From: Bubalus kerabau
Taxonomy: Eukaryota; Chordata; Mammalia; Artiodactyla; Bovidae
DNA length: 64,000 nt
Direction of reading: 5' to 3'
Assembly (NCBI RefSeq): GCF_029407905.1
Contig: NC_073624.1
Location: forward strand, 1,934,501-1,998,500
Part shown: in pieces, positions 22,818 to 35,275 of the stretch
Numbering within the stretch: the stretch's first letter is position 1
Layout: each line of letters begins with the position of its first letter
Translations under genes and position numbers: made by a program
Notes under the pieces: generated by a model
Database searches by the model: none
What the model was told of the DNA's origin: nothing
What the model saw: only the letters and a program-made list of their open reading frames with translations

Positions 22818-23319
22818 CAGCCGCAGCCGCCAGTCTCCAGCCCTCATTCTCCAGCATGCAGCGCTAGCCCCGCAGCCACAGAGTTGACAAACCTCTACAC
22901 AGGTCGCCAGTCTCTAGGGAAGTTCTCCCAGGAAAGTGGTGATCTGAGAACCGGGTGTTTGGGACAGCTGAGGGCCGGGCTATTGTGGCTAAGTGGTCAG
23001 TGTCGCATGAGAGCCGGGGGTAGACAGGGGACACAGAGAGAGAGTGATTCTGCCCTCAGCCTGGTCAGACGCCACCCAGTGGGTCCTGATCTGGGGCCCA
23101 TGGCCCTGGAATAAATAGTCTTCCTGCAGGAAGGTGAAGTGGACTAAAAAAACAAAAATGCACAACCTACAAGTGGGAAATTATTATCCTGCAGAATTTC
23201 TGAGGACGTAAGCTTGGGACAGGGCTCTCAGATCACTCTGAGGATCTGCTGTGAACAAGTGAGGGAGGGGCTGGGGTATATAGGGGGATTTTACAGAAAA
23301 AAACAGGTAGTTGAAAGTC
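22818..23319. other. Unique DNA
   Basis: No gene or repeat was recognised. Confidence 0.4.
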
Positions 23320-23331
23320 AAAAGATTACTG

Positions 23332-23446
23332 CTGGGGACTGCCCTGGTGGTCCAGCGGTTAAGACTCTGTGTCCTCAAAGCAGAGGGCATAGGTTCAATT
23401 CCTGGTCAGGGAAGTAAGACCTCACATGCCGCAATGCACAGCCTTA
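23332..23446 (+). mobile_element. CHR-2-type tRNA-derived SINE
   Basis: The head 'ggactgccctggtggtccag' and B-box-like 'ggttcaattcctggtcaggg' are typical of the cetartiodactyl CHR-2 family. Flanking duplication aaaagattactg at 23320-23331 and aaaaggttactg at 23447-23458 (one mismatch). It belongs to an older layer than the Bov-tA copies. Confidence 0.85.
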
Positions 23447-23698
23447 AAAAGGTTACTGTTAATTAAAAAATACAGACATCAGAAGATAAGGAATTTAGTG
23501 CTTTTCTACATATGGGAAGATGTGAGAGGCTGGGCTCCTTGAAGCCACTCCTTTGACAGGGCCAGCATCGTTCACTTTCCCATCGGGGCAGAGGGCAACG
23601 GAAGCCCCCTCAGGGCTCCCCGTCGAGGCCTCCGTAGCGGCTGGGCGGCTGTAGTGTCTTTTGTTTACTGATGTGACAGGCGACATTTTTCACGCATA

Positions 23699-23848
23699 TG
23701 GGATTCTCCAGGCAGGTACACTGGAGTGGGTAACCTCTCCCTTCCCCTGGGGGTCTTCCTGACCCAGGGATCGAACCTCGGTCTCCTGCCTTGCGGGTGG
23801 ATTCTGAGATACCAGGATTCCTTACCCTCAGAGCCACCAGGGAAGCCC
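23699..23848 (-). mobile_element. Bov-tA SINE, partial
   Basis: Inverted tRNA-like head (ending 'gagccaccagggaagccc') plus part of the A unit; the A-unit 3' end is missing. About 150 bp. Confidence 0.88.
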
Positions 23849-25520
23849 AGTTATGACCATGAGTCACTAGCTCTTAGGGGAGGGGATGGAACTCACTCGG
23901 GTAAAACCCTGCATCACGCCCTCCTGAGTCACCACTTGCGTCCTGAGTTGTCTCTTCTTGTCCCACTTGGTTAAAACACACACTTGCCATTCCTTTTGAG
24001 TCCATGTCCCAGGCACCTGCTCTCCCCACTCTTCCTAGGAACAGGCTTGGCTGCTGGGACCCACACGGCCTTGGAAGCTGCCTCTTGCTTGGGAATTGCC
24101 AGGGCCTCTGACACTGTCCACCCCACGTGGGTCTCCACCTGTGAGTCCCCATCATCAGATCTCTGAGGGGACCTGGCCTCAGATGCCACTGAAGCCAAGG
24201 CGCCCTGGAGCCTGCAGACTGATGCGGGGCCACGAGCTCTTCTGGAGGCTGTCTGTCCTCCGATTTGAGCAGCCGGGGCCTCGAGCAAACGAGCCTCTCA
24301 GACGACAGCAGAACCCTTTCTGGCTGTCACATCTTGCTGCTGCGCTGAGAGATGCTTCCACTGGCCCTGCCCGGGTCCTGGAGTCCCGAGCCGCCATGTG
24401 TCTAACCTGCAGGCAGCTTTCCTTTGTCCTTCTCTTGCAGGAGCCACAGTGGGGGGTCAGGAACCTTTCTTGCTCTGCACTTGCTTTTGATCTGGGGGCT
24501 CAGAATTCGTTCTCTGCCTCCTCAAGATTCTACTGTTTGGTTCTCCAATGACAGATGTGCATTCAGGAGCTGCGAGTCTGGGCCGAGCATCCAGGATTTC
24601 TATAAGCCTTGCTCTCCTTCCCCTGGCTGGGCTGGGAGCCACGTGTACCCCAAGCCTGGTCTTTGCCCCTTTGGGAGGGGGCTTCTGGGGTTCTGCCTAC
24701 CCCCATGCTCCCTGAGCCTGTGTACCTGGATCAGGCCACACCTGCAGCCCATGAATGGAGCGAATGTGTCAGCTGAACGCCCTCCACACCCCTCCCCCGC
24801 CGGTGTGAGGTAACGCATTGCTTGTCAGAGTTGTCCCCACATCTGAAAGTGGTTCTCCCGAGCCCCGATTGAGAGGCTTAGTTTCATGGCTGTTGTTCTC
24901 TGGATGGTGTGTGTGTGGGGGGCTGTCATTCCTCAGGACTGCCCTCCAAGCTTCCTCCTCTTATTCTCTGATTTCTTGCATCAGAGAAAGCATTTCAGTC
25001 CTGCTTGCACCAAAATGCTCCCTCTTTTCTGTTTCCTCTCTATGAGACATGAATGTGATGTCTCTGCTCCATACTGTCAGGCTTTCCTTTTTGGTGGGGT
25101 CCCTCTCTTCCTTTAGAACCTGACACTCACTCCACTCTGAGTGCAAAATTTCCTGTGCTCACCTGGACACCCTGGCAGTCCCTTGATTTGCTCCTGAGCC
25201 TCTTCATGGTTCCAAGGCATCTGATCTGTAAGTCTAAGGCTTCCTGTTGGGGAGTTCGGACCAGTGGTAAGTTACATCCCTAACACAACAGCCCCTGGCC
25301 CACGGTTCCTCTTAATCCCACTCATGGACGCACCCACCAGGCTTTCACAATCACAATCCAGAGCCTCCCTGACATAGGGCTCTGTGGGTGTGCTGAGAAG
25401 CCATCCAGCCTCTCTTTGGCTGCAGATGTTTTCCAAAACAAGATGAAGAGGGGTGGGATTTGGGCAGGTCCCTTGGGTCCCTTCACTCCTGTCCTTCCAG
25501 CCTGTACTCCAGCCTCACTT
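23849..25520. other. Unique DNA, no gene recognised
   Basis: GC-moderate sequence with overlapping frames of up to 151 codons on both strands, without recognisable domains. No interspersed repeat was noticed. Confidence 0.45.
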
Positions 25521-25891
25521 ATGCTTTTGAACTGTGGTGTTGGAAAAGACTCTTGAGAGTCCCTTGGACTGCAAGGAGATCCAAACATTCCATCCTAAAG
25601 GAAATCAGTCCTGAATATTCATTGGAAGGACTGCTGCTGAAGCTGAAGTTCCAATACTTTGGTCACTTGATGTGAAGAACTGACTCATTGGAAAAGGCCC
25701 TGATGCTGGGAAAGATTGAAGGCAGGAAGAGAAGGGGATGACAGAGGATGAGATGGTTGGATGGCATCACTGACACAATGGACATGGTTTTGAGTAAACT
25801 CCGGGAGTTGGTGATGGACAGGGAGGCCTGGCTTGCTGCAGTCCATGGGGTCGCAAAGGCTTAGACATGACTGGGCGACTGAGCTGACTGA
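25521..25891 (+). mobile_element. BovB LINE 3' end
   Basis: BovB ORF2 C-terminal end from 'atgcttttgaactgtggtgt' to the 3' terminus ('gggcgactgagctgactgac'). About 370 bp, strongly 5'-truncated. Confidence 0.92.
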
Positions 25892-27197
25892 CCCCAATAC
25901 CTCATGGCCACCATTGTGTCCACCATTGTGTCTCCAGGTCTAGAAGGGCAGGTCCATCTGAGATGCTTCTCTGAGGACCTCACTCTGCCTTTCTCACTCA
26001 TCTAATCTAACGCAGAAGATCCGGCCACACAGGCTGTGGAGATGCCATGTCTGTGCAGGTGAGGGTGAGTCCTCGAGGCTGGGAGATGGGGGTATACCAT
26101 GGCCAGTGTGGTGGAGAGGCCCCAGTCAGTGTCCAGTCCCCTCCCTCCTCCCCAGCACACTAGCCTCACGGCCGACTCCTAGCTCCTTTGGTTTCTCAAT
26201 GCCAGTCTAGTTGTCAAGGGTCATGACCAAGGTTTCCTGGAAAATGTACAGAGTGTATGGGTTTGCAGGGTATACATAACTGAGCATCTTTCTACTGATA
26301 AAACCTAAGCCAATTAAGGGATACTCCAGGGGTGCTTTTTCTAGAGTCTTATGAGTGTGGGGAGAGCCTGCCATGGTGAGCAGAGCACAGGCCAGAGAGG
26401 ACAGAGGCCTGTTACCGGGAGGATCTAGAGAGTGAGTGGGCTGGCCCCAGGGAGCACAGCTTTGCACCTGGACCCTGCCCTTGGGAGCATGTCTGATGGG
26501 GCGTCCAGACACCTGCACCCCACCCACTGGACAGGTCCTCATCCTGGCAGAGAGGGCTGGGAAGCAGGCTCCTGACGGATGCTGGTGGAAGCTTCCTGTG
26601 GAAATGGAAAGGTTCCCCACAAGCAGATTCCACCCTGGGGCCCAAGGAACCCTCCAGTGTGTGCAAAGCTCTGAGCCACGTTCTTCCCACCAAGATCCCT
26701 GGTTCCAGAAGGGGGCACAATCATCACTCCCTCAGACGCTTTCTCATTTTATCTCCTCCATCCCTCACCATCATCTCTGGTCAACAATCCCTCCTGCCAG
26801 GGCCTTCTTCCAACGAAGAGCCAGGGAGAGAAGACGTCTGCCTCATTTGGTGAATGTGTTTGGCTGAGACAATGGTTTGGGTCCAGTTTTGAGGATCTGT
26901 GGAGAATTAGGGCAGTTCTATCCAGGGCTCCCTTATGAAGAGGAGGAGGTAGGTAGGGCAGCCTGGTGGGAGGCTGGGAGGGGCTCTTTGCCGAATCTGC
27001 TCCCCTTCAGCATCAGGTTAAGAGAAAACCAAAGTGTGTGTTCTGCCTTCCCAGTGGGGTGATGCACCCTTGAGGTACCAAATGCCAAAGTATTTTCAAC
27101 AGGGAGTCTGTGTTGTGTCTGAGATACCAATGGGATGGCCATCCATTCTTTAAGTAAAATTAATTGAAGGAATAACAAAAACAGCGAGATCCACAAA
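25892..27197. other. Unique DNA
   Basis: No repeat or coding feature was recognised. The plus frame at 26436-26867 and the minus frame at 26207-26620 overlap and show no family signature. Confidence 0.45.
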
Positions 27198-28560
27198 GAT
27201 GATGATGGTGGTGATGACAATGATGGGATGAGGATACTGATGATCGTGGTGGTGATGGTGGTGATGGTGATCATGGTGGTGATGATGGTGGTGATGATCG
27301 TGGTGGTGGTGATGGTGGTGATGGTGATGGTGGTGGTGGTCATGGTGATGGTGGTGATGGTGATGGTGGTGATGGTGATGGTGGTGATGGTGATGGTGAT
27401 GGTGGTGATGGTGGTGATGGTGATGGTGGTGATGGTGGTGATGGTGATGGTGATGGTGGTGATGGTGATGGTGGTGATGGTGATGGTGATGGTGGTGATG
27501 GTGGTGGTGGTGATGGTGGTGATGGTGATGGTGATGGTGGTGATGGTGGTGATGGTGATGGTGGTCATGGTGATCATGGTGGTGATGATGGTGATGGTGG
27601 TGGTGATGGTGATGGTGATGGTGATGGTGGTGATGGTGGTGATGGTGCTGATGGTGATGGTGATGGTGGTGATGGTGATGGTGGTGGTGATGGTGATGGT
27701 GATGGTGGTGATGGTGATGGTGGTGGTGATGGTGATGGTGATGGTGATGGTGGTGATGGTGGTGGTGGTGATGGTGATGGTGGTGGTGGTGGTGATGGTG
27801 GTGATGGTGATGGTGGTGGTGATGGTGATGGTGATGGTGATGGTGGTGATGGTGGTGATGGTGATGGTGGTGGTGGTGATGGTGGTGGTGATGGTGGTGG
27901 ATGGTGGTGGTGGTGATGGTGATGGTGATGGTGGTGATGGTGCTGCTGGTGATGGTGATGGTGGTGATGGTGATGGTGATGGTGATGGTGGTGGATGGTG
28001 GTGGTGATGGTGGTGATGGTGATGGTGGTGGTGGTGATGGTGATGGTGATGGTGGTGGATGGTGGTGGTGGTGATGGTGATGGTGATGGTGATGGTGGTG
28101 ATGGTGCTGATGGTGCTGATGGTGATGGTGATGGTGATGATGGTGATGGTGATGGTGATGGTGGTGGTGATGGTGATGGTGGTGATGGTGATGGTGATGG
28201 TGATGGTGGTGATGGTGGTGATCATGGTGGTGATGGTGATGGTGGTGATGGTGGTGGTGGTGATGGTGGTGGTGGTGATGGTTGTGGTGATGGTGGTGGT
28301 GATGGTGATGGTGGTGATGGTGGTCATGGTGGTGATGGTGGTGATCATGGTGGTGATGGTGGTGATGGTGATGGTGATGGTGATGGTGATGATGGTGATG
28401 GTGATCATGGTGGTGATGGTGATGGTGGTGATGGTGATGGTGGTCGTGGTGGTGATGGTGGTGATGGTGGTGATGGTGATGGTGATGGTGCTGATGGTGT
28501 TGATGGTGATGATGGTGATGATGGTGCTGGGATGACAATGATGTCGGTGGTGCTGATGAC
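27198..28560. repeat. GAT/GGT simple satellite, about 1.36 kb
   Basis: Almost uninterrupted trinucleotide array mixing GAT and GGT, most often as GGTGAT or GATGGTGGT units, with scattered ATC, CTG and CAT variants. The plus strand has almost no C, so the array is strongly strand-asymmetric. Every frame is open, which produces spurious Met-Val, Asp-Gly and His/Thr-rich frames of up to 556 codons. Not a gene. Confidence 0.97.
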
Positions 28561-28880
28561 TGCATTGCATGCTCACCACACACCAGGCACTAGGCTCACT
28601 CAACTCCGTCGTCCTGAAGCCTCAGGGCTCACACAGACAGGGGCACCAGGCAGTGGTCAGGGATAAGCAGCAGCAGGGCTAGCACTGGAGTCTTGTCCAT
28701 GCAGCCCTGATGCAGGACTCTTCACATCGCATCCCCAAGGATGAGGATTTTTGAGGCAGGCTGTCAGGACTCCTCCCCAGTTTGCATCCAGGAGTTCCCT
28801 GCTTGCCTTTTTGTGAATCACTTATGAATAACCAGCGGGGTGCCTCGCTAGAAACTCTCTGCCACTCTGGGCTCTTCCCA
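28561..28880. other. Unique DNA
   Basis: No feature was recognised between the satellite and the AT-richer block that follows. Confidence 0.4.
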
Positions 28881-29130
28881 GGGCTGTAGGTGCTGCCTCC
28901 CAAGGTGCTACAAACAATTATCGCAGCCTTAGCACATATTGCGCTCAAAATTGCTTGTCAGACTTGGGAATTTCACTTCTCTCCTTTGCAAGATCATTTC
29001 CATATGCACTGCAATTGGGTTCTGCTCTGGTTTGTAGCATCACTGAGATGTAATAAGGTTAGCAATGACTGCTGAAAACATTTGTCATTGAGACTTTTGA
29101 AAGAAACACTGCATTTAGGGGAAATAAAAA
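28881..29130. promoter_or_regulatory. Candidate noncoding regulatory segment
   Basis: Non-repeat AT-rich block with 'ctacaaacaattatcgcag', 'acatattgcgctcaaaattg', 'ttccatatgcactgcaattg' and 'gatgtaataaggttagcaat', words resembling homeodomain, POU, E-box and C/EBP-like sites. No coding frame longer than 61 codons. Confidence 0.25.
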
Positions 29131-29367
29131 GGTTGAAATGCGTATCATAGATTTGCAGTCAGAGCTGGCCGAGGGCTGAGTGTTGAGCTGCAGGCCTGGA
29201 GGGCAGACATTCTCCATGTCCAGGCTCTCCAGGACCCATCACTTGGGGAGAGTGCTCAGCTTCTTCTTGGGGACAGGTCTTGAGTTCATCAGGGAGCCTG
29301 ACCTGGAGATGCAGGGCTGAGTGGAAGATGTGAGCTGGAAGAAAGGATGTTGGCTTTTAGGGCACAA

Positions 29368-29480
29368 ATCTCACCTCTCTTGCTGGCTAAATGTGTGGTT
29401 TTGGACCTTGGCTTCATCTCATAAAATAGGGAAATGGAACACAACCCCTGGGTTATGCAAAGCATTTGAAGAGATGGGGA
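29368..29480 (-). mobile_element. MIR SINE fragment
   Basis: The order 'ctggctaaatgtgtggtttt', 'ggaccttggcttcatctcat', 'aaaatagggaaatgg' matches the inverted MIR core and 3' side. Highly diverged, consistent with its age. Confidence 0.6.
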
Positions 29481-31015
29481 TCTAAGAGATTTGGCTGTTC
29501 TGAGATGAGGATCCCCTTGTTGAGGTGAGCTCAGACCCTCTCCAGGTCAGGACCTCCCCAGAGCCTTGGTCCTCACTCAGATCATGCTCAGGCTAACCTG
29601 GCCCCCCAAAGAGGGGTTAGTGAGGCTCTGGCAACCCAATGTCTCTGAAAGATGCTAGGGGGCTGATGCAAGAAGAGAAAAATCACCATTTCCCCCTTAA
29701 GATTCATTTACTCATTAATAGCTACATTTTATATTCAGAAAACCTAAGCTTGCATCTTGGCTCATTACTTTCTTATTGGTTTGAACTCTATGAAATTGTT
29801 ATTTGTATAGGTCCAAAAATAGATGAATATTGGCAGTTTCAGACAGTTCATGCTAATAGCCCTCTGGTTTAGCCAAATCAGCCAGCTTTTCAATGGTCCA
29901 ATGTCTGTTCAGCAGACATTCCCGAGGACCACAGCAGATGGTTGTGCAAACCAGCCCCAAGGGTGGGCTCCATGCCTGCCTTGCGATGGGTGCACACTTG
30001 TTGAATCTGAGCCCTTGTGATCACATGTGAGGCCATGTGCTGAGTGGACCAGAGTGAAAGGAGTTTCCTTCTGTGGGAAAGAATAGCTAGAAATTGTTGA
30101 CAAGCCGACATCACCCTTTTGACTGAAAATTGAAAAAAAGAAAAAAGGCAAAGAACGTGGTTTTCCAGCTTGGCAGATGGTTTTCCTTCTCTCATGGGAC
30201 AGTGCATCTGAACAGGTGTGAGACCACGGCCTGCAGCGGAGAAGAGGCTGGCTCTTAGTGGTCCCTGGGTCTGGATGGTGCAGGGTGAAACTGCTTCCGT
30301 TTTGAAAGACAAAGAGAGATACCTCATGGGGGTGGGTTTTCCCCTGGCTGGGCCCCACCTGCAGGTAAGGAAATCTCCTTGCGTCCGTGACCCCTGCCAG
30401 AGCAGACCTGTGTGGATGCTTGCCTCAGGTTCCCCTAGCATGGGTGGTCGGACCGTGGGCTCCTGTTGAACTGGACATCAGTGAAATCTCCTGGACCACC
30501 AGCACCAGAGCTTCTGAGAAGAGATGAGGCCCCACAGCACGTGGGAGGTAAGCTTTAGTTGCTGCTTCCAGACTTAAGCTTAATACTTTGCATCCATTGC
30601 TGTTTAGGGTCAGCTTTTCCAAACTGGCCCTTTGTTCCAGCTGTTTGAGGTCAAGTTTGATCTCCTCTGTCACCTGACCATGCCCCTTCACCCTTTCCCT
30701 GACATGTTGGATCAGAATGCAACATGTAAGCCATGGATTCTTCATCCATTTAATTCTCTGTTCATGCAAAAATATTTAGTAAGCACAATTTTGGACATTA
30801 TTAAGAACTTTCCACCACAGATTTGGGCTCTGTTTACCTCTCTGTGCCTTTGCATTATTGGGTTGAATTCACCCAGCTGCCCACTTTCTGCATCTGTACA
30901 GAGGAAACGTTGGTGGTTCTGGTGGTTGATATTACCTGTCCCAGAGTAGGAACATTCCAGGATTTAATGAAGAATCAAGTGTCACTTTATTTCCCCCCGT
31001 TTTATGACAATACTC
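29481..31015. other. Unique DNA
   Basis: No gene was recognised. A purine-rich 'gaaaaaaagaaaaaaggca' run lies near 30130. The frames at 29890-30441 (minus, 183 codons) and 30218-30469 have no recognisable domains. Confidence 0.45.
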
Positions 31016-31135
31016 AAACATGCTTCAGTGTTCCATAAACATAAAGGTCTGTTATTATTAAAAGCACTTTAATTATAGCAACAATTGCCTGTTTATTACA
31101 CTGTGATTGCATAGAGGCCACCATCACACCTCCCC
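31016..31135. promoter_or_regulatory. AT-rich candidate regulatory element
   Basis: A 120-bp AT-rich island in GC-rich DNA containing 'ccataaacataaaggtctg', 'ttattattaaaagcacttta', 'attatagcaacaattgcctg' and 'gtttattacac', reminiscent of FOX, HOX and SOX sites. Inferred from motif density only. Confidence 0.25.
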
Positions 31136-33849
31136 CTGGTGTGTCTCAGAATCCGCTATCTGACTGCATGGCTGTTGGGTTCTTTTTGAATTCAGCTTTC
31201 CAAGGAAGCCAGTCTTCCTGAATCTCGTTTTCCCTCTGGGTGAAGACTGACTGTTTCACAAACCGTCAGGGGACCAAGCACCTGTGAGCATCCTTGGATG
31301 AGGGGATGCCTTCGAGCTGTGGCCTGGACCACTTCTGTCTGCAGATGTGACTTCCATGCCTCCCCTATGAAGCACATGGGCTTCCTGCTGCTCCTGGCTG
31401 ATGCTGCCCACTGAGAAACCTGCCCCTCCAGTGTCTGAGCAGAAAATGACGTGACGTCAAGCACAGAGGCGCTCCCTTCGGATGAAATAATGCCAAAGCC
31501 GGGTTTCTGAGCCCGGCTCTAAAGGATGCAGCACCATCTGCACCTGACCTTAGCGCTGAGTCTGGCTTGACCGTCACGTGTTGTCATGTCTGAGGAAGCC
31601 AAGGTTGGCGGGGCCGGACATGCACGCCCCACCGGAGGGCGCACAGCACGCAGGACCTACCGTTTTCCACGTGCAGGAAGGCGGGAGGGCTGTTCCCAGA
31701 AAGAGGGGGCAGAGCCAGGAGCAGGGGCTGGAGCACGGTGGAGCCCACACCAGTGAGAGGGCATCCAGGTGTCTGAGCCAGACTGCAGGGGAAGGTGCTG
31801 AGGATTCCATGCTGGCACAGAGTGGGTGCTGGACCTGGAGCCCAAATGTGTCTCCCTGTCCATCACCGAGTGTGGGGTCTTCACCTGAAGGTAGCACCTG
31901 CCATTCCAGAAACTCCAAGGCCCCTCAACTTCTCAGCTCTCTTGACCCACCCGCAGGAGAACACCCCTCGTCAGCCTCCTGGGTGGGAATCCAGAGTGCT
32001 GTCAGCTGCCCAGAGGCTGACTGACCTGGCCAGGGCTGTGGACGTTTGAGCTGAGCAGGGCGTCTTCCTGCAACTCCAAGCAGAGCGGCCCCCGGTCTGG
32101 AGCAGGGCCCGTGGGACCAGGGGCTTGGACCAAGCCGCAGCTCTCCGGCGGGTCCCCGTTCTGTCTTTCCTGTGCCCTCCACCACAGCCTCTCTCTCACC
32201 ATCCTTGGTTGTGAGCACAGATGCCGCACGCTCCTGGCGGCCTGTCCTGGACTCTGCTGGCCCCTCCTCCCAGCTTCACGGCCCTGCAGCCCTGGTCCCA
32301 ACCCTTCTGAGTGGCCGTGATCACACTTCCTGGCCCGTAACCCCCTCAAACTGCCTGCAGAAATGAGGGACAGAAATGAAGCTGCATCTTTATTGAACTA
32401 ATCATTCCATCTCACTCCTGCCGTTGGAAGGGCAAAGGGCAGGCTGTCAGAAAGCCTGGACTGAGTCCTGGCTGGAACCTCAGCAAGACCCAGCATCTGT
32501 GGACGTGAGAGTCCTCCTCTGTCACCCGTGATGACTAGCAGCACCTTTGATGTCAACTGGCGCAGCTGTGGGCGTCAATGAGCCAGCGTGTGAAAGCTCC
32601 TTGCGTGAAGAGCTGACAGCATCTGGTTTTCCATCCCCACTTGAGACCATAAGCTGCTGCCTCCCGTGTGAGATGTCTCGTCCTGGCCCCGCGGTCCTGG
32701 AGTCCCGCCCAGGCCTGCAGGCCCCGCCTCCGCGTGGAGTGCGTTGCTGCCGGTGTGCCCTGAGGGTGGGCGTGCCCTGGTCTTTGTGGAACTGTCCCTC
32801 ACACAGGCCTGTGGGGTGTCCCCACAGCCCCCAGGGACCAGCACTGCCTGGGACAGCCTAGTGTGGACGGAGAGAGTGCAGGCCCTCAGGCTACATGCAG
32901 GGGTTGAATCCAGCGAGGCCACCATGAGCCGTGGGGCTCTGAGGTCACTGAGCCTCAATGCCCCTCAGCAGGAAACAGACAAACCTGGAGGAGGGTTGCC
33001 ACTGCAGCTGGTGGGATCCTGGATGCGTCCGTGTAGACCCTGCACATTCTAGGCATCACTGTGTGAGAACGTCCATCCCCACCTGGGGAATCCGCTTCCT
33101 GGATAGGATATCCACCTGCATTCACCCAGGATGGGCAGGCCAGGTGCTCTGGGCTGTCACCCCGTGACACCCTCTCCCAGCCCCAGGCAGGAATGATCCC
33201 ACCCTCCACCTGCCCTCCCAGAACCCTGGGTGTGTCTGCGCTCACCCCCGACGTGCTTGCCTGGAATGTCAGAACCAGAGCTGGAGCTGTGTTTGTGGGA
33301 CGCTGCTATCGACACACGTGACTCATGGGACCCCTGAGTCAGCGGCTTCAGCCTGAGCCTGAGCCTGCGTTGTAAATGGGAACCGAAGCCTGGGGGGTGC
33401 GGGCTGAAGTGGCACAGCCAGGGGCTGACGGGAATGGCCCTGGACTCAGGGACTGCGTGAGTTCAGACCCAACAGTCTCAGCTCCCGGACCCACCCAAGC
33501 ATGGTGTGTCCCAGAACAGCTACCCGCCGGTGGTCCTCAACAGCTCCAGGACCCCTTGCTCCACAACCAAACACCCCAGAACCCACCTCTGCCCACAGTA
33601 AGCCAACGTTAGCCTCAGGGACCCCTGGTACTCTGCAGCCAGTGACCCTGTGACCTAGTCATACTCATCAGTAGCCAGGCGCCTCTGCACAAGGCAGGCT
33701 TGGCGACCAACTGGACCGGGGGTCAGCTGCATCCACGGGGGGTCCCACAGTAGTCAGCCCACCGTGACAGAAGGACCCACACAGCCCACCTACAGGGCAC
33801 CTCCAAGGCCCTCTATTGACCATAGGCGAGTGTGTCTCCTATGTAAAGC
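31136..33849. other. GC-rich unique DNA, no gene recognised
   Basis: Numerous overlapping frames (up to 148 codons at 31578-32024) occur on both strands. None shows a domain, signal peptide or exon structure I can defend. No repeats were identified apart from possible short MIR-like words. Confidence 0.45.
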
Positions 33850-34975
33850 CACTTCTCTGAGACGGAGAGATCTAACCAGCTGACCAAATACATAGAAATG
33901 AATATGATGAACTAGGCAAAATGCGACAACAGAGGAACAAACGAAGGAACAAGATAAAACTCGAGAAGGAGAACTGAGTGGAGAGAAGCAATCTACCTGA
34001 TCCAGTGTTCAAGGTAATGATCGTAAAGATGCTTACAGAGCTCAAAGAATGGAGAGAGTTAGAATAGATAGAGAAGAATCCAACAGAGTTGAAGGATCCA
34101 ACATAAAATAAATGAAATAAAAAATACCCTAGAGGGAGTCAGCAGTAGGTCAGATGATACAGAGAAATGAATTGGTGACCTGAGAGACAGAGTTGTGGAG
34201 ATAACTCAAGAAGAACAGAAAAAGAAATTTAAAAAATGAGGACGGTTTAAGCAACTTCTAAAATGACATCAAATTGCACAGACATTCACAAAACAGGAGT
34301 CCCGGAAGGAGAAGAGAGAGAAATGGGGCAGAGAACACAAGTAAAGATGTCAAGGTGAAAACTCCCCTAACCTGGGAAAGGAAACAGACATCCAGGTCTA
34401 GGAAGGGCAGAGCCCGAACCAGATGAGCCCAAAGAGGCCAATATCAGGACACAGTATAATTAAAATGGCAAAAATCAAAGACAAGGAGGAAATATGAAAA
34501 CCAAGCAGCCACATACAGGGCTATTCCCATAAAGCCATGGACTGACTTCTCAGCAGAAACTCTGCAAGCCATCAGGGAGTGGCACACTCTATCTGAAGTG
34601 ATGAAAGGACAATCCTTACCACCAAGAACACTCTATCCAGCAAGGCTCACGTTCATATTCGAAGGAGAAATCAAAAGTTTTGCAGAGGAGCAAAGGCTAA
34701 GAGTTGAGCTCCAGTTTTACAGGAAATGTTAAAAGAACTTCTCTTAGAAAAAAAGAAGAGGCCACAGTTAGAGAAATGAAATGTACTAAAGGAAAAAACT
34801 CTCATTAGTAAAGTGAGTGTTACAGCAAAGGCAGCAGATGAGTTACTTATGAAACTAGGAGAAAGGCGAAAAGAGAAAGTAGTTAAACTGGCTACATCAG
34901 CAACACGAAGTCAGGGATACAGAAAATAGAAAAGTGTAAAACAGGATGTCAGCAAGAGCACAGGTGAGCAGGGCT
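33850..34975 (+). mobile_element. Old L1 LINE fragment (5' to ORF1 region), sense
   Basis: L1M-type text: 'agagagaaatggggcagaga', 'tcccctaacctgggaaagga', 'aacagacatccaggtctagg', 'ttctcagcagaaactctgca', 'aagaacactctatccagcaa'. It corresponds to the ORF1 C-terminal region seen inverted in copy B near 8200. No open frame survives. Confidence 0.75.
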
Positions 34976-35060
34976 TTAATCTGGAGGGTTGTTAAAATGC
35001 CTACTTTTCAATAATGTTTCTTTAATGACCCACTGAATTCATAATGATTCACGATAATGG

Positions 35061-35275
35061 TAACAGTAATATTAACACCTACCATCTAAGAGGTACTTTA
35101 ACCATATTCCAAGCACATAGGTGAAGAGAACATATTCAATATTCACAATAATCTTATAAGATAGATATCTATAACCGTTTCAGAGATGAACTAAACTAAG
35201 AATGGCAAGCAATTTGCCCAAGACCACGTTGGTAGTATGGGGTACAGCTAGGAGTTAAACTCAGGCCTTTTAATC
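35061..35275 (+). mobile_element. MIR SINE
   Basis: Nearly whole MIR in sense orientation: 'taacagtaatattaacacct', 'cacaataatcttataagata', 'caagcaatttgcccaagacc', 'agctaggagttaaactcagg'. Diverged but in the correct order. Confidence 0.8.

Noticed and set aside
23332..23446. Possible functional tRNA gene
   Set aside because: The B-box-like text belongs to a SINE head. There is no cloverleaf with a complete anticodon arm, and flanking target duplications mark it as a retroposon.
26933..28603. 556-codon and 477-codon minus-strand frames rich in Thr/Ile or His
   Set aside because: They are translations of the GAT/GGT satellite; every frame of the array is open and no unique domain exists.
27228..28666. 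Plus-strand Met-Val and Asp-Gly repeat frames
   Set aside because: Same satellite read in other frames; no protein evidence.
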